This document shows, one piece after another, positions 33,634 to 44,021 of a stretch of DNA of 64,000 nucleotides (within the stretch, counting starts at the first letter, position 1; each line of letters starts with the position of its first letter). Source of the DNA: Aliidiomarina sp047920995 (GTDB lineage: Bacteria > Pseudomonadota > Gammaproteobacteria > Enterobacterales > Alteromonadaceae). The stretch spans positions 1 through 64,000 of the forward strand of contig NZ_JBLRWZ010000007.1 of NCBI RefSeq assembly GCF_047920995.1, given 5' to 3'. The notes under the pieces are model-generated. The model saw nothing but the letters and a program-made list of their open reading frames with translations. It searched no databases and was not told where the DNA came from. The position numbers and the translations under genes are program-made.

Positions 33634-36600
33634 TTAGTTCACTGTAACTGCCGCTTCGTTGGCGTTTTTGTTACGCGAAAAAAGGTGTTTAAAATCATCG
33701 AGTACCATATATAAACATGGTATCAACAACAGCGTAATTACGGTAGCAAATAGAATACCAAACGCTAATGAAATCGCCATGGGTATTACAAATTGCGCCT
33801 GCATGCTGCGTTCAAGTACGATAGGTGTTAAGCCCATAAAGGTAGTTAATGAAGTAAGTACAATTGCCCGGAAACGCGAGCATCCTGCACTCACTACCGC
33901 TTCTTGTAAGCTATTCACTTTATCTCGCGTATTATTCACATAATCCACCAAGATCAAGCTATCGTTCACAACCACCCCAGCGAGCGCTATGATACCAAAT
34001 AAGCTGAGTAAACTCAGTGGCATTTGTAAAACAAAGTGACCGAAAATAGCACCAATAATACCGAACGGGATAACCGACATAATAATCAATGGTTGGCTAT
34101 ACGATTTCAACGGTATCGCTATCAAAGCGTAAATGCCAAACATAGCGAATATCGCGCCTAGTGCTAACGATCTCAGCGCATCTCGCTCATCTAAACTAGC
34201 CCCTTCTAAACCAAAGCGAACCTGCGGGTAATGCTGCAAGATTTCTGGTAAATAATTTTGCTGTACATCCCGCACTACCGAGCTTGGCTCTACTCTATCT
34301 TTGTCCACTCGCGCGCGCACATTCACGCTACGCACGCCATTTACCCGATTAATAGTACTGAAGCCATCACCTACGGAGCTGGTGGCTAATTCGCGGAATG
34401 GAATTTCGCGGCCATCCGCAGTGCGAATTTGCATATTTTCAAGATTACCAATCGATTGCCGTTCAGCTAACGGGTAGCGCACCATTACCCTTACTTCTTC
34501 GTCGTTTCTAGGCAATCGCTGCGCTTCAGCGCCATAGAAGGCATTACGAACTTGGCTCGCTAAATCTTGTAGGGTAATACCGGCAGCATCCGCTGCTGGC
34601 AGTAAGCGCATTTGGATTTCTTCGCGTGGCGGACCGAAGGTATCGGAAATATCAAATACGCCACCATACCCTGCCAGCACTGTACGTAACTCTGAAGCTG
34701 CCGCAGCTAGCGCATTAAGCTCGGTACCACTGAGTTGAAACTCAATATCATACCCACCACCTGGGCCGCCAGCAGAGCCACTAAAGTTAAGATCTTTTAC
34801 CCCGGCAAGTTCCGGAACGCGTTCGCGCCATTCATTAATAACTCGAAAACCATCAATTTCTCGCTGCTCACCTTTTGATAACTCAACGAATAATGTGCCC
34901 CGCTCTGCACTGTTCAAGAACATATTCACGTGCGCTAGTAACTCTTCACCATGTTCCTGCTGGTATTCATCATTCATTGTGTATAGTTCAGCACGAATGG
35001 TTTCCAGCGTTCGCGCCGTAACTTCTTCATTGGTACCTGGCTGCATTTCTACGTTTGCTTGTAAAAAATCACTCGGAATATTCGGGAAGAATACCCATCG
35101 TACAAAACCACCGGAAAGTAACCCCCCCATAATAATGGCTAAGGCAACAAAGCTGGCAATGGTTGTGTAGCGATGCTTTACACAAAAATGAGCAAATGGC
35201 CGATAACGGTTTTGTACAAAGTTTTTTAAGCCATCAGCGAAGCGATTGCGAAAACGTTGAAAGCCATTTTGCTTTGATTCTTGGGTTTTTGAGAACTTCA
35301 TGCCATTAATGTGGGCTGGAAGAATCCATTTCGATTCCACCAACGAAAACAGCAAACAAAAGATAACAACATAAGCAATAGATTCCCATATCGGTGCCAT
35401 TGTGCCCCCCACCATGAGCATTGGTAAAAATGCCACCACCGTGGTAAGTACCCCAAAAGTTGCCGGAACCGCTACCTTTTTAGCACCGCGAATTACGTTA
35501 TCTTCTGTTTTGCCATGCTCCTCAATTTCGGAGTAAGCACTTTCTCCGATGATAATGGCATCATCCACCACGATCCCCAATACGAGTATGAACCCGAACA
35601 AAGAGATCATGTTGATAGACACATTAAATGTGCCTAAATTCATCATCGCCAAAGCGCCTAGAAATGATACCGGCAGGCCGATCATCACCCAAAACGCTAA
35701 GCGCAGTTGTAGGAACAAGGTAAGTGCAATGAACACAAGAGCGATACCGAAATACATGTTTTTCAGCATTAAATCGAGGCGGCCTTGCAAATAATATGAA
35801 CTATCCCCCCAATGCGCTAGCATCACCTCTTCCGGCAACGTAGGTGCTTTTTTATCAATGTAATTTTTTACTGCTTTCGCAATGGCTAAATCATTTTGTT
35901 CGCCTACCGAGTTTACCCTTACAAAGGTGGCGCGGCTGCCATCAAATTCAGCAAATGCACGAGTTTCAACGAAATCATCACGCACAATAGCGATATCACC
36001 GATAGTTAAACGGGTACCATCGGGGTAGCGTTTTAGCACGATATCTTCAAACTCGGCACCACTGTAGCTTTGCCCTTTTGCGCGCAATAAAATATCACCG
36101 GTAGGAGTACGAATGGTGCCGCCAGGAATATCAATAGAGCTGCCACGCACCGCTTGTACTACTTGTTGGAAGGTTAAGCCGTGTTCACGCAACTCGTGTT
36201 CGGTGATTTCGATAGCAATTTCATCATTGCGAGAGCCCACCAAGGTAGCATTAGAAATGCCTGGCAACGAGCGGATATCATCGCGAACTTCACGCGCTAA
36301 ATTTTTCCGCGAACGTTCATCTAGGTCGCCATAAATAGACACCCAAATAATCGGTTGTTGCGGCCGAATCCGATACACCAAAGGGGGTTCAATTTGCGCT
36401 GGAAAGCTCGATATACTATCAACTCCCATGCGCACTTCATCCATCACTTCTTGAATATCATAGCCACTTTCAACTTCGATACTTACCGTGCCCATCCCCT
36501 CATTTGCGGTACTCGAGATACGCTTAATACCTTCAATTTCATCAATGGCATCTTCAATGCGGATCACAACCCCCTGCTCTACTTCCTGCGGAGCCGCGCC

Positions 36601-36768
36601 AGGATAAACTACCCGAACACTAATAATGTTCGGTTCAATGGTGGGGAAGGTTTGCTTACGAATTTGAAAAACCGCTACAATACCTGCCACAATAATAAGA
36701 AACATCAGCAAGTTAGCAGCTACACGATTACGGGTAAACCAAGCAATAATTCCTGTTTCACGCTGCAT
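33634..36768 (-). CDS. RND efflux pump, inner-membrane transporter (AcrB/HAE1-like)
   Basis: This 1044-residue proton-driven exporter has the duplicated RND layout: a first TM helix (about 13-32), a large periplasmic loop, helices about 335-480, a second loop, and helices about 865-1030. Recognisable motifs are FVRVNSVGEQND, LGIVVDDAIIIGESAYSEIE (TM4, with two Asp), PFGIIGAIFGH and AGVVVNDSLILVDY. It works with the adaptor encoded 2 bp upstream (TAA-GC-ATG) and presumably a TolC-like channel, which is not in the window. Substrates cannot be predicted. No outer-membrane factor or regulator gene adjoins it. Confidence 0.95.
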   Translation of the reverse strand: MQRETGIIAWFTRNRVAANLLMFLIIVAGIVAVFQIRKQTFPTIEPNIISVRVVYPGAAPQEVEQGVVIRIEDAIDEIEGIKRISSTANEGMGTVSIEVESGYDIQEVMDEVRMGVDSISSFPAQIEPPLVYRIRPQQPIIWVSIYGDLDERSRKNLAREVRDDIRSLPGISNATLVGSRNDEIAIEITEHELREHGLTFQQVVQAVRGSSIDIPGGTIRTPTGDILLRAKGQSYSGAEFEDIVLKRYPDGTRLTIGDIAIVRDDFVETRAFAEFDGSRATFVRVNSVGEQNDLAIAKAVKNYIDKKAPTLPEEVMLAHWGDSSYYLQGRLDLMLKNMYFGIALVFIALTLFLQLRLAFWVMIGLPVSFLGALAMMNLGTFNVSINMISLFGFILVLGIVVDDAIIIGESAYSEIEEHGKTEDNVIRGAKKVAVPATFGVLTTVVAFLPMLMVGGTMAPIWESIAYVVIFCLLFSLVESKWILPAHINGMKFSKTQESKQNGFQRFRNRFADGLKNFVQNRYRPFAHFCVKHRYTTIASFVALAIIMGGLLSGGFVRWVFFPNIPSDFLQANVEMQPGTNEEVTARTLETIRAELYTMNDEYQQEHGEELLAHVNMFLNSAERGTLFVELSKGEQREIDGFRVINEWRERVPELAGVKDLNFSGSAGGPGGGYDIEFQLSGTELNALAAAASELRTVLAGYGGVFDISDTFGPPREEIQMRLLPAADAAGITLQDLASQVRNAFYGAEAQRLPRNDEEVRVMVRYPLAERQSIGNLENMQIRTADGREIPFRELATSSVGDGFSTINRVNGVRSVNVRARVDKDRVEPSSVVRDVQQNYLPEILQHYPQVRFGLEGASLDERDALRSLALGAIFAMFGIYALIAIPLKSYSQPLIIMSVIPFGIIGAIFGHFVLQMPLSLLSLFGIIALAGVVVNDSLILVDYVNNTRDKVNSLQEAVVSAGCSRFRAIVLTSLTTFMGLTPIVLERSMQAQFVIPMAISLAFGILFATVITLLLIPCLYMVLDDFKHLFSRNKNANEAAVTVN

Positions 36769-36770
36769 GC

Positions 36771-37994
36771 TTATTCCTCACTCACTGGTTCACGAACTAC
36801 TTGTTCGATATCTTCAGGAGTACGCACACGCATACCATTCAAAGGCGTTTGCAGCTGAGTAAGCATTACCCACTCACCATCGCCAAGCCCACCGGTAAGA
36901 TAAACACTATTGCGATCACGGCGATATATTTCCACCGTGCGTTGCTCTAATGTACGCTCTGGTGTAATTACCCATAGTTGCGCATTACTGTTCACCGCGT
37001 AGCGCGGTAATTCAATCAGGTTTGCTACTTCAATACCGCTAATTTCGGCTCGCACAAAACGGCCAAAACTAAGTGGTGTTGGGTGCGAATCGGTTTTGCG
37101 GTTGTACGGATCGGCAACTTCCACTACTGCGAAAGTAACACGGCGGTCTGGATCCACTACGCCTTCAGTACGTGCTAAATAGCCTTGCCATTCATGGGTT
37201 ACTCCAGCTACTTCGGCGCGTAACCGCACACTCGGGCCAACGAAATCCTCGTCTCTACCCACTGGCGCATCAATCAGCGACAAATCGAAATCGGCAAGCG
37301 GTAAGCGTATTTCCGCAACATTGGTGCCAAATAAGGTACCCACATTACTGTTCATTGAAATAAACTGGCCTAAGTTTACATTTCTACTTTGCAGCACCCC
37401 AGCAAACGGTGCCTTAATTTCGGTACGCTGCAGATTACGCTCTGCCTGTGCAAACCGTGCTTGTGCTGATTGTAAGTTCGCTAATTCACTGGCAAGTTGT
37501 GGGCGCCGCAAGCCGAGCTCTGGGATTTCTCCCGCTTGAATGGAACGCCATTCAGCTTCCGCAACTTGGCCTCGAGCACGCTCTTCCGCAACCGCAGCTT
37601 GCGCACGTGCTAAATTTGCCCGTGCTTCGTCTACATTACTCTCGTAATCAAAGGGCTCTAAGCGCAACATCGGTTCGCCTACATCGAAAAAACCGCCCGC
37701 TACGAACTTCGGTGATACCCACACAATGCGGCCACTTACTTCCGCAGTAATCTGCGTAGCATGCAATGGCATTACATTACCCTGCCCTGGAACCACAAAC
37801 TGCACCGTTTTACGTTGTGCCTCGATGTACTCTACCAACACCGGTAACCGATCACTCGGCACTTGCTCAGGAGCTTGGCGCATTGATTTCATCACGAAAA
37901 AGATGACAACGGCGAGGGCAATAATAGCGAGAGGAAGTATTAAATAAAGCCAACGAAATGATTTTTTTTGTTGGTTTAATTGTGGTTGCGTCAT
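36771..37994 (-). CDS. RND efflux periplasmic adaptor (membrane fusion protein)
   Basis: This 407-residue HlyD/AcrA-type adaptor has an N-terminal membrane anchor (about 14-33), no lipobox, then beta-barrel/lipoyl segments (VVPGQGNVMPLHATQITAEVSGRI). A coiled-coil hairpin (about 115-185, Ala/Arg/Glu rich) and the second lipoyl half TEIKAPFAGVLQSRNVNLGQFI follow. It bridges the RND transporter to an outer-membrane channel. First gene of the efflux operon. Confidence 0.94.
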   Translation of the reverse strand: MTQPQLNQQKKSFRWLYLILPLAIIALAVVIFFVMKSMRQAPEQVPSDRLPVLVEYIEAQRKTVQFVVPGQGNVMPLHATQITAEVSGRIVWVSPKFVAGGFFDVGEPMLRLEPFDYESNVDEARANLARAQAAVAEERARGQVAEAEWRSIQAGEIPELGLRRPQLASELANLQSAQARFAQAERNLQRTEIKAPFAGVLQSRNVNLGQFISMNSNVGTLFGTNVAEIRLPLADFDLSLIDAPVGRDEDFVGPSVRLRAEVAGVTHEWQGYLARTEGVVDPDRRVTFAVVEVADPYNRKTDSHPTPLSFGRFVRAEISGIEVANLIELPRYAVNSNAQLWVITPERTLEQRTVEIYRRDRNSVYLTGGLGDGEWVMLTQLQTPLNGMRVRTPEDIEQVVREPVSEE

Positions 37995-38187
37995 GATTAC
38001 GGTTTACCTTATATGCACACAAAATGGCGTGTGATCGAAGCCCCTGAGCAGGAATTGCAGTATCACCACCAAGCTTATTTTTTTAACAGGTTTGTATAGC
38101 TGCGCATTATCTACTCAATAACGGCCAATGTCAGTGTTTTGGATGAGATTAAAGGAAAATTAATTGCTAGAAAAATGTAACGAACTA

Positions 38188-39195
38188 TTACTCTGTATTC
38201 TCTGCTGCGGAATTTGCTCCGGAAATGCTCACGAGCTCTAGCCATTTTTGTTTGCGCTGCACGGTAACTAAGCCCCAACTTACCCGCACTTGTTTGCCGC
38301 CTTGGCTGCGCTGAATTTGCGTTTGTAACTCATTGAGCAGCGCAAAACTAGGCGCTTTTACCTGCCGATGATACAACCACGCGCGTAACAAGCCACGCTG
38401 CATTTGCGCAGATAGCTGCCACCAATCAGTTAACCGCAGCCGGCCATCACTTTCTAAGCGTTCTGCTAATCGCTCGGCCAACAATTCATCAAGTAGTGCG
38501 CTTTGTTCCGCACATAACGCTGCCGAGCGTGATGCGGTAGTTAAGAATTGCGGCCAGCGCTCGCACAGCACCGGCACTACCTCATGGCGCATAAAATTGC
38601 GTTCAATTCGGGTATCCGTATTGGTGGTGTCTTCAATCCACTCCACAGCAAACTGCTGCGCGTAGGCATAAATCTGTGCTTTGCTCACTGTTAATAATGG
38701 CCGGCAAATCCGTTGCGCATTCTGAAAATCAGCAATTGCCGCCATTGCTGCCAAGCCTTTTGGGCCGGCACCTCGCTTTAATTGCAGTAATAAGGTTTCT
38801 ACTTGATCATTTTGATGTTGGCCAAGCAACAATACCGCATCATCGCTCATTAGCTCTGCCATGCGCTGATAGCGCGCTTCCCGCCCCTGCTCTTCTTTAC
38901 TCATACGCGGCCCCTGGAGCACTGCCAGCGGCTCCACAATGGCATCGATATTGGCACGCGCGCAATACGCCTTTAGAAACGCGGCCCATTGCGGAGAATC
39001 TGGGTGGAAATAATGGTCTAAATGAATGGCTAAATAGCGGTATTGTGGGTGCTGCTCACGATAACGAAGGGTAAGATCCAGCACGGTTTGCGAATCTGCA
39101 CCACCGCCCAGCGCTACCACAATTTGCTGGCCAGGCTGCAACTGCAGTGCCGCCATTTGCTGAGCATAAACCGGAAATAAATCAACGTTGGCCAA
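38188..39195 (-). CDS. tilS: tRNA(Ile)-lysidine synthase, short and divergent
   Basis: This 335-residue enzyme modifies C34 of the CAU-anticodon tRNA-Ile to lysidine using ATP. The ATP-pyrophosphatase loop, normally SGGxDS, reads GGGADS (30-35) here. Later family blocks are normal: HLDHYFHPDS, RYQRMAE, LLGQHQNDQVETLLLQLKRGAGPKGLAAM and WIEDTTNTD with RNFMRHEV. At 335 residues it is about 100 shorter than E. coli TilS (432) and seems to lack the C-terminal TilS_C domain. Translation starts at TTG with AGGAG 6 nt upstream; homology begins immediately after. Downstream of accA, the common gammaproteobacterial order. Confidence 0.92.
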   Translation of the reverse strand: MANVDLFPVYAQQMAALQLQPGQQIVVALGGGADSQTVLDLTLRYREQHPQYRYLAIHLDHYFHPDSPQWAAFLKAYCARANIDAIVEPLAVLQGPRMSKEEQGREARYQRMAELMSDDAVLLLGQHQNDQVETLLLQLKRGAGPKGLAAMAAIADFQNAQRICRPLLTVSKAQIYAYAQQFAVEWIEDTTNTDTRIERNFMRHEVVPVLCERWPQFLTTASRSAALCAEQSALLDELLAERLAERLESDGRLRLTDWWQLSAQMQRGLLRAWLYHRQVKAPSFALLNELQTQIQRSQGGKQVRVSWGLVTVQRKQKWLELVSISGANSAAENTE

Positions 39196-39246
39196 GCAAA
39201 GCTCCTTAAATGCAAACGGCCGCTTTAGAAGCGGCCATTGAGCTGG

Positions 39247-40203
39247 TTAATTATAGCCGAACGACATCAGCTTTTTATAACGCCGCTCTAACAGCTCTTC
39301 TTTCGAGAGCCCCGACATTGCATCAATGTCGATCAACAACCGTTGCTTCAAGCGCTTGGCAATTTCTTCGTAATCGCGATGCGCACCGCCCAATGGCTCT
39401 TCGATGATTTCATCAATCAAGCCAAGCTCTAATGAACTCTGCGCAGTAACGCCCATGGCTTCGGCAGCTAGTTCTGCTTTGGTTGCGCTTTTCCATAAAA
39501 TCGAAGCACAGCCTTCAGGTGAAATTACCGAATAGGTACTGTATTGCAACATATTTACTTTATCGCCAACACCAATTGCCAATGCACCACCAGAACCACC
39601 TTCACCAATTACGGTGCAAATTGTGGGTACTTTTAAACGCGCCATTACTTTTAAGTTCCGCGCAATGGCTTCACTTTGGCCACGTTCTTCAGCACCAATC
39701 CCTGGATAGGCACCCGGTGTATCGATAAAGGTAAGAATAGGCATATTAAAGCGCTCGGCCATTTCCATTAGGCGTAATGCTTTGCGATAGCCCTCAGGTT
39801 TTGGCATACCAAAATTGCGCCGCACCTTTTCTCTGGTTTCCCGGCCTTTTTGCTGGCCAATCACCATCACCGGCTTGCCATCAATACGCGCAATACCGCC
39901 AACGATAGCTTTATCGTCTGCATAGGCACGGTCACCCGCCAGTTCATCGAACTCGGTGAAGATCATATTAATGTAATCAAGGGTATACGGGCGCAGCGGA
40001 TGGCGCGCTAATTGCGCCACTTGCCAAGCACCCAGATCGGAAAAGATCTTTTCCGTAAGTTCTTTACGTTTTTTCTGAAGCTGCTTCACTTCTTTTTCTA
40101 GGTCGATATTCAAATCGCCCTTCGCACCCACCGCGCGCAACTCGTCAATTTGCGCCTGTAGTTCTGCAATTGGTTGTTCAAACTCTAAAAAATTCGGATT
40201 CAT
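39247..40203 (-). CDS. accA: Acetyl-CoA carboxylase carboxyltransferase subunit alpha
   Basis: This 318-residue subunit (E. coli 319) joins AccD to transfer CO2 from carboxybiotin to acetyl-CoA, making malonyl-CoA for fatty acid synthesis. Conserved segments include FLEFEQPIAELQAQIDEL at the start, KGRETREKVRRNFGMPKPEGYRKALRLM, FIDTPGAYPGIGAEERGQSEAIA and GEGGSGGALAI. The gene follows dnaE by 17 bp, as in E. coli. Confidence 0.98.
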   Translation of the reverse strand: MNPNFLEFEQPIAELQAQIDELRAVGAKGDLNIDLEKEVKQLQKKRKELTEKIFSDLGAWQVAQLARHPLRPYTLDYINMIFTEFDELAGDRAYADDKAIVGGIARIDGKPVMVIGQQKGRETREKVRRNFGMPKPEGYRKALRLMEMAERFNMPILTFIDTPGAYPGIGAEERGQSEAIARNLKVMARLKVPTICTVIGEGGSGGALAIGVGDKVNMLQYSTYSVISPEGCASILWKSATKAELAAEAMGVTAQSSLELGLIDEIIEEPLGGAHRDYEEIAKRLKQRLLIDIDAMSGLSKEELLERRYKKLMSFGYN

Positions 40204-40220
40204 TTAGTAGCTTCCAGGTT

Positions 40221-43200
40221 CTATTCAAAGCTCAGTTGCACGCAAGTTTCGCCCAACTGCAATTTTAATTCGTATAATACATCGTCGCTCGGCTCAATAA
40301 ACCACTCCGGAGCCGATTCTAATAACGCCTGAGCGCCATCTAGCTTGCAAACAAAACGAACTGGACAGGTTCCCCGCGGTGCATCGCGGATGATCTGTAT
40401 CACCTGTTGTGGAATCGCGTTATCTGTAAGTGTAAGCGATAATTCTAATGCACGCACGTATTGTGCCCGCGCTTGTTCTAAGGTCATAACTTCGCTGGCG
40501 GTCATTGTATTGCCCCCAGCGAAAGAATCAAATCGGATCTCTCCTTTCATCCAGAGAATTTGGTCTTTCTCTAGTAACGCTTCATATTGCTCATACTCTC
40601 GATTAAATAAGCGTATTTCAATACGAGCGCTCTTATCATCTAGTGTTACCAAGCCCCAGCGCTGATTCTTTTTGTTGATCATCGAGCGGGTATCTAGCAC
40701 TAAACCGGCCACCGAGAGCTGTTCACCTTTGCGTGTGGCGCGAATATCGGCTATTCGGCAGCTGGTATACTTACTTAGCTCTTCACGATACTGATTCACT
40801 GGATGGCCGGTTAAATACAAGCCTAACGTTTCTCGCTCACCCTCTAGCCATACTTTCTCTGGCCACTTAGCAACATGTTCAAATTCATGCTCAATTTTAT
40901 CGGGTTCAGCTGCCAACACACCAAATAGATCGTGCTGGCCTACTTCTTCGGCTTTCGCGTGTTGCTCAGCTTGGCGCATGGCTTTATCTAAGCTAGCCAT
41001 CAGCGTTGCCCGATGTGGCCCAAGCGAATCCATGGCACCTGCTTTAATTAGGCGCTCCATTACCCGGCGATTCAGTTTCTTCAAATCTACCCGGCAACAA
41101 AAATCAAATAAATCGGTAAACGCACCGCCTTCCGAGCGGGCGGCAATAATTGCTTCTATCGGCCCCTCGCCCACCCCTTTAATAGCACCAATACCGTATA
41201 CCACATGCCCGGCCGTATCTACCGCAAATTTGTGTTGGCCAACATTAACATCCGGCGGCAAAATGGTAAGCCCCATACGCTCACATTCATCTACGAGGGT
41301 TACGATCTTATCGGTGTTATCCATATCCGCCGACATAACCGCGGCCATAAACTCGGCTGGATAATGTACTTTCATCCATAGGGTTTGATACGAAACTAAC
41401 GCGTACGCCGCAGAATGCGATTTGTTAAAGCCATAACCTGCGAACTTCTCCACCAAATCGAAGATTTTCATCGCCAATTCAGGATCAATATTGTTATTCT
41501 TCGCGCCCTCAGCGAATACCGCGCGCTGCTTAGCCATTTCTTCTGGCTTTTTCTTACCCATAGCTCGGCGTAATAGATCGGCTTCACCAAGCGAATAACC
41601 GGCCATTACCTGGGCTATTTGCATTACCTGCTCTTGGTACAAAATAACGCCGTAGGTAGGCTCTAGAATCGGTTTTAAGCAATCATGCTGCCACGTAGCG
41701 TCTGGATAAGAAACGGCCTCTTTACCGTGTTTTCGATCAATAAAGTTATCTACCATACCCGATTGCAGTGGGCCTGGCCGGAATAAGGCCACTAAGGCGA
41801 TAATATCTTCGAAACTATCCGGCCGTAAGCGCTTAATCAGCTCTTTCATACCCCGCGATTCCAGCTGGAATACTGCCGTGGTATCACCTTTTTTCAACAC
41901 ATCGAAACAGCGGCTATCCGTAAGTGGAATCGATTCAATTAAAATAGGCTGTTCACCATTTTCAACACGGCGTGGATTCACCATGTCTAGCGCCCATTGA
42001 ATAATGGTAAGCGTGCGTAAACCCAAGAAATCGAATTTAACCAAACCGGCCGTTTCTACATCATTTTTATCAAACTGAGTAACCGGGAAGCGGCCTTCTG
42101 AATCACAATACAATGGCGTGAAATCGGTAATAGTAGTGGGGGCAATTACCACCCCACCCGCGTGTTTACCAGCATTGCGAGTTACCCCTTCAAGCCGGCG
42201 CGCCATATCAATTACTTCACGTACATCATCATCACTTTCGTATAATTCTGGTAAGCGCGGTTCTTCCACAAATGCTTGTTCGAGGGTCATGCCCGGTGTG
42301 GGCGGAATCAGTTTCGAGATACGATCAACGAATCCATAGGGGTGCCCGAGCACGCGGCCTACATCTCGCACTACCGCTTTTGCCGCCATGGTACCGAAGG
42401 TAATAATCTGCGATACCGCCTCGCGGCCATATAACTCAGCAACGTGATCAATTACCTCATCACGGCGATCCATACAGAAATCAACATCGAAATCCGGCAT
42501 AGAAACCCGCTCGGGGTTCAAAAACCGTTCGAATAGCAAATCAAAATCAAGTGGATCCAGATCAGTAATTTTTAGCGCATAAGCCACCAATGAACCGGCA
42601 CCGGAACCTCGGCCTGGGCCTACTGGAATGCCGTTATCTTTACTCCACTGAATAAACTCCATTACGATCAAGAAGTAGCCAGGGAAACCCATGTTATTGA
42701 TTACTTCCAACTCAATCGCTAAGCGCTCATCGTAGGCAACACGTGCTTTCGCGCGCTGCTCGGCATCTGGAAATAAAAACTGCAGGCGCTCTTCTAGGCC
42801 CTCTTGCGATTTCTCTACTAAGAATTCATCTTCAGTAAGGCCGCCAGTAGGGAAGTTCGGTAAGAAATATTCGTTCAAGCGCACGTTTACGTTGCAGCGC
42901 TGGGCTATTTCGATGGTGTTTTCGATGGCTTCGGGGATATCGGCAAATAGTGCCTGCATTTCTTCGCTGGTACGCAAATATTGCTGCTGAGTATAGCGTT
43001 TCGGCCTGCGCGGATCGGCCAAGGTATAGCTATCGTGAATCGCCACCCGAATTTCATGCGCTTCGTAATCATCTTCTTTGAGAAATACTACCGCATTGGT
43101 TGCCACCACGGGTAAGCCATGTTCGCTGGCAACCGCTACTGCAGCATGCAGGTAATCTTCTTCATTAGGGCGGCCAGTGCGGGTTAGTTCAAGGTAGAAA

Positions 43201-43694
43201 CGATCAGCGAAGTGCTGTTGGTAGAAGTGCAGGCTATTATCGAGTGGCTTGTGTAAGTTACGCTGTAACGCACGCCCTACATCACCATCTATGCCGCCTG
43301 AGAGCAACAAAATACCCTCGCCCCAGCGCGCCAACCATTCTTGGTTAATACAGGGTTTACCGGCGCGGTGGCCAGCAAGGTAACCTTCGGAAATCAGCAC
43401 GGTAAGGTTTTTATAGCCAATATCATTCATAGCTAATGCGGTTAACCGAAATGGTTCTTCCGGCCAATCGGCACTTAAAACATTAAGATCGGCACCAATA
43501 ATTGGCTTTAACCCAAGCCCGCGGCTAGTTTGGTAATAACGCACTAAACCACACAAATTCATTTCATCGGTGAGTGCCATAGCAGGCATGCCCAACTCGG
43601 CTACACGATTACAGATTGGTTTTACTTTTTGTAAACCATCCACCATCGAGAAATCACTATGAATTCGTAAATGAACAAAGGGCTGTGCGCTCAT
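40221..43694 (-). CDS. dnaE: DNA polymerase III alpha subunit
   Basis: This is the 1158-residue replicative polymerase (E. coli 1160). An N-terminal PHP domain starts FVHLRIHSDFSMVDGL. The polymerase core carries PDFDVDFCMDRRDEVIDHV, with the catalytic Asp pair, and YGVILYQEQVMQIAQ. Tandem HhH motifs and a C-terminal OB fold follow. The frame extends upstream to 43766, but homology and a GGGAG ribosome-binding site support ATG at 43694. First gene of dnaE-accA-tilS. A hairpin lies about 65-95 bp upstream of the start. Confidence 0.98.
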   Translation of the reverse strand: MSAQPFVHLRIHSDFSMVDGLQKVKPICNRVAELGMPAMALTDEMNLCGLVRYYQTSRGLGLKPIIGADLNVLSADWPEEPFRLTALAMNDIGYKNLTVLISEGYLAGHRAGKPCINQEWLARWGEGILLLSGGIDGDVGRALQRNLHKPLDNSLHFYQQHFADRFYLELTRTGRPNEEDYLHAAVAVASEHGLPVVATNAVVFLKEDDYEAHEIRVAIHDSYTLADPRRPKRYTQQQYLRTSEEMQALFADIPEAIENTIEIAQRCNVNVRLNEYFLPNFPTGGLTEDEFLVEKSQEGLEERLQFLFPDAEQRAKARVAYDERLAIELEVINNMGFPGYFLIVMEFIQWSKDNGIPVGPGRGSGAGSLVAYALKITDLDPLDFDLLFERFLNPERVSMPDFDVDFCMDRRDEVIDHVAELYGREAVSQIITFGTMAAKAVVRDVGRVLGHPYGFVDRISKLIPPTPGMTLEQAFVEEPRLPELYESDDDVREVIDMARRLEGVTRNAGKHAGGVVIAPTTITDFTPLYCDSEGRFPVTQFDKNDVETAGLVKFDFLGLRTLTIIQWALDMVNPRRVENGEQPILIESIPLTDSRCFDVLKKGDTTAVFQLESRGMKELIKRLRPDSFEDIIALVALFRPGPLQSGMVDNFIDRKHGKEAVSYPDATWQHDCLKPILEPTYGVILYQEQVMQIAQVMAGYSLGEADLLRRAMGKKKPEEMAKQRAVFAEGAKNNNIDPELAMKIFDLVEKFAGYGFNKSHSAAYALVSYQTLWMKVHYPAEFMAAVMSADMDNTDKIVTLVDECERMGLTILPPDVNVGQHKFAVDTAGHVVYGIGAIKGVGEGPIEAIIAARSEGGAFTDLFDFCCRVDLKKLNRRVMERLIKAGAMDSLGPHRATLMASLDKAMRQAEQHAKAEEVGQHDLFGVLAAEPDKIEHEFEHVAKWPEKVWLEGERETLGLYLTGHPVNQYREELSKYTSCRIADIRATRKGEQLSVAGLVLDTRSMINKKNQRWGLVTLDDKSARIEIRLFNREYEQYEALLEKDQILWMKGEIRFDSFAGGNTMTASEVMTLEQARAQYVRALELSLTLTDNAIPQQVIQIIRDAPRGTCPVRFVCKLDGAQALLESAPEWFIEPSDDVLYELKLQLGETCVQLSFE

Positions 43695-44021
43695 AAACTC
43701 CCGCTTGCAATTGTTTTTATTAGTACAAGCTACTCTGCAACTGATGGCCGCATGCAATAGCCGCAAATAATGGTATTATTTTAGCGGCCTATTTTCGCTG
43801 TACTGATCATTTTTATGAAGTTAGCCATTGTGCCTTAATCCACTAAGAGTGTCATCTTTACCAGGGGGCTTTACGAAGATTTATAAAGATGAATCAGCTG
43901 TGCTGTGCTCGGCAATATTATTGAGGGAATTTATCTTACAAACTAGTGGGATATTTCGGCAGGCCGCACAGGTGGTGCACAGGTGGTGCAGATTCTAGTG
44001 CGTTAGCTGTAGCAAGGGAAA
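43695..44021. promoter_or_regulatory. Intergenic region upstream of dnaE
   Basis: These 327 bp contain no gene I can support. They hold a strong stem-loop at 43760-43788: GCCGC-AAATAAT, loop GGT, ATTATTT, a 2-nt bulge, then GCGGC. There is also a perfect 11-bp tandem duplication, ACAGGTGGTGC, at 43968-43978 and 43979-43989. The stem-loop lies in the presumed dnaE leader. No clear terminator follows the tRNA gene. Confidence 0.5.

Noticed and set aside
36355..36858. 167-residue plus-strand frame opposite the RND pump
   Set aside because: Antisense shadow of the pump and adaptor genes. No independent evidence.
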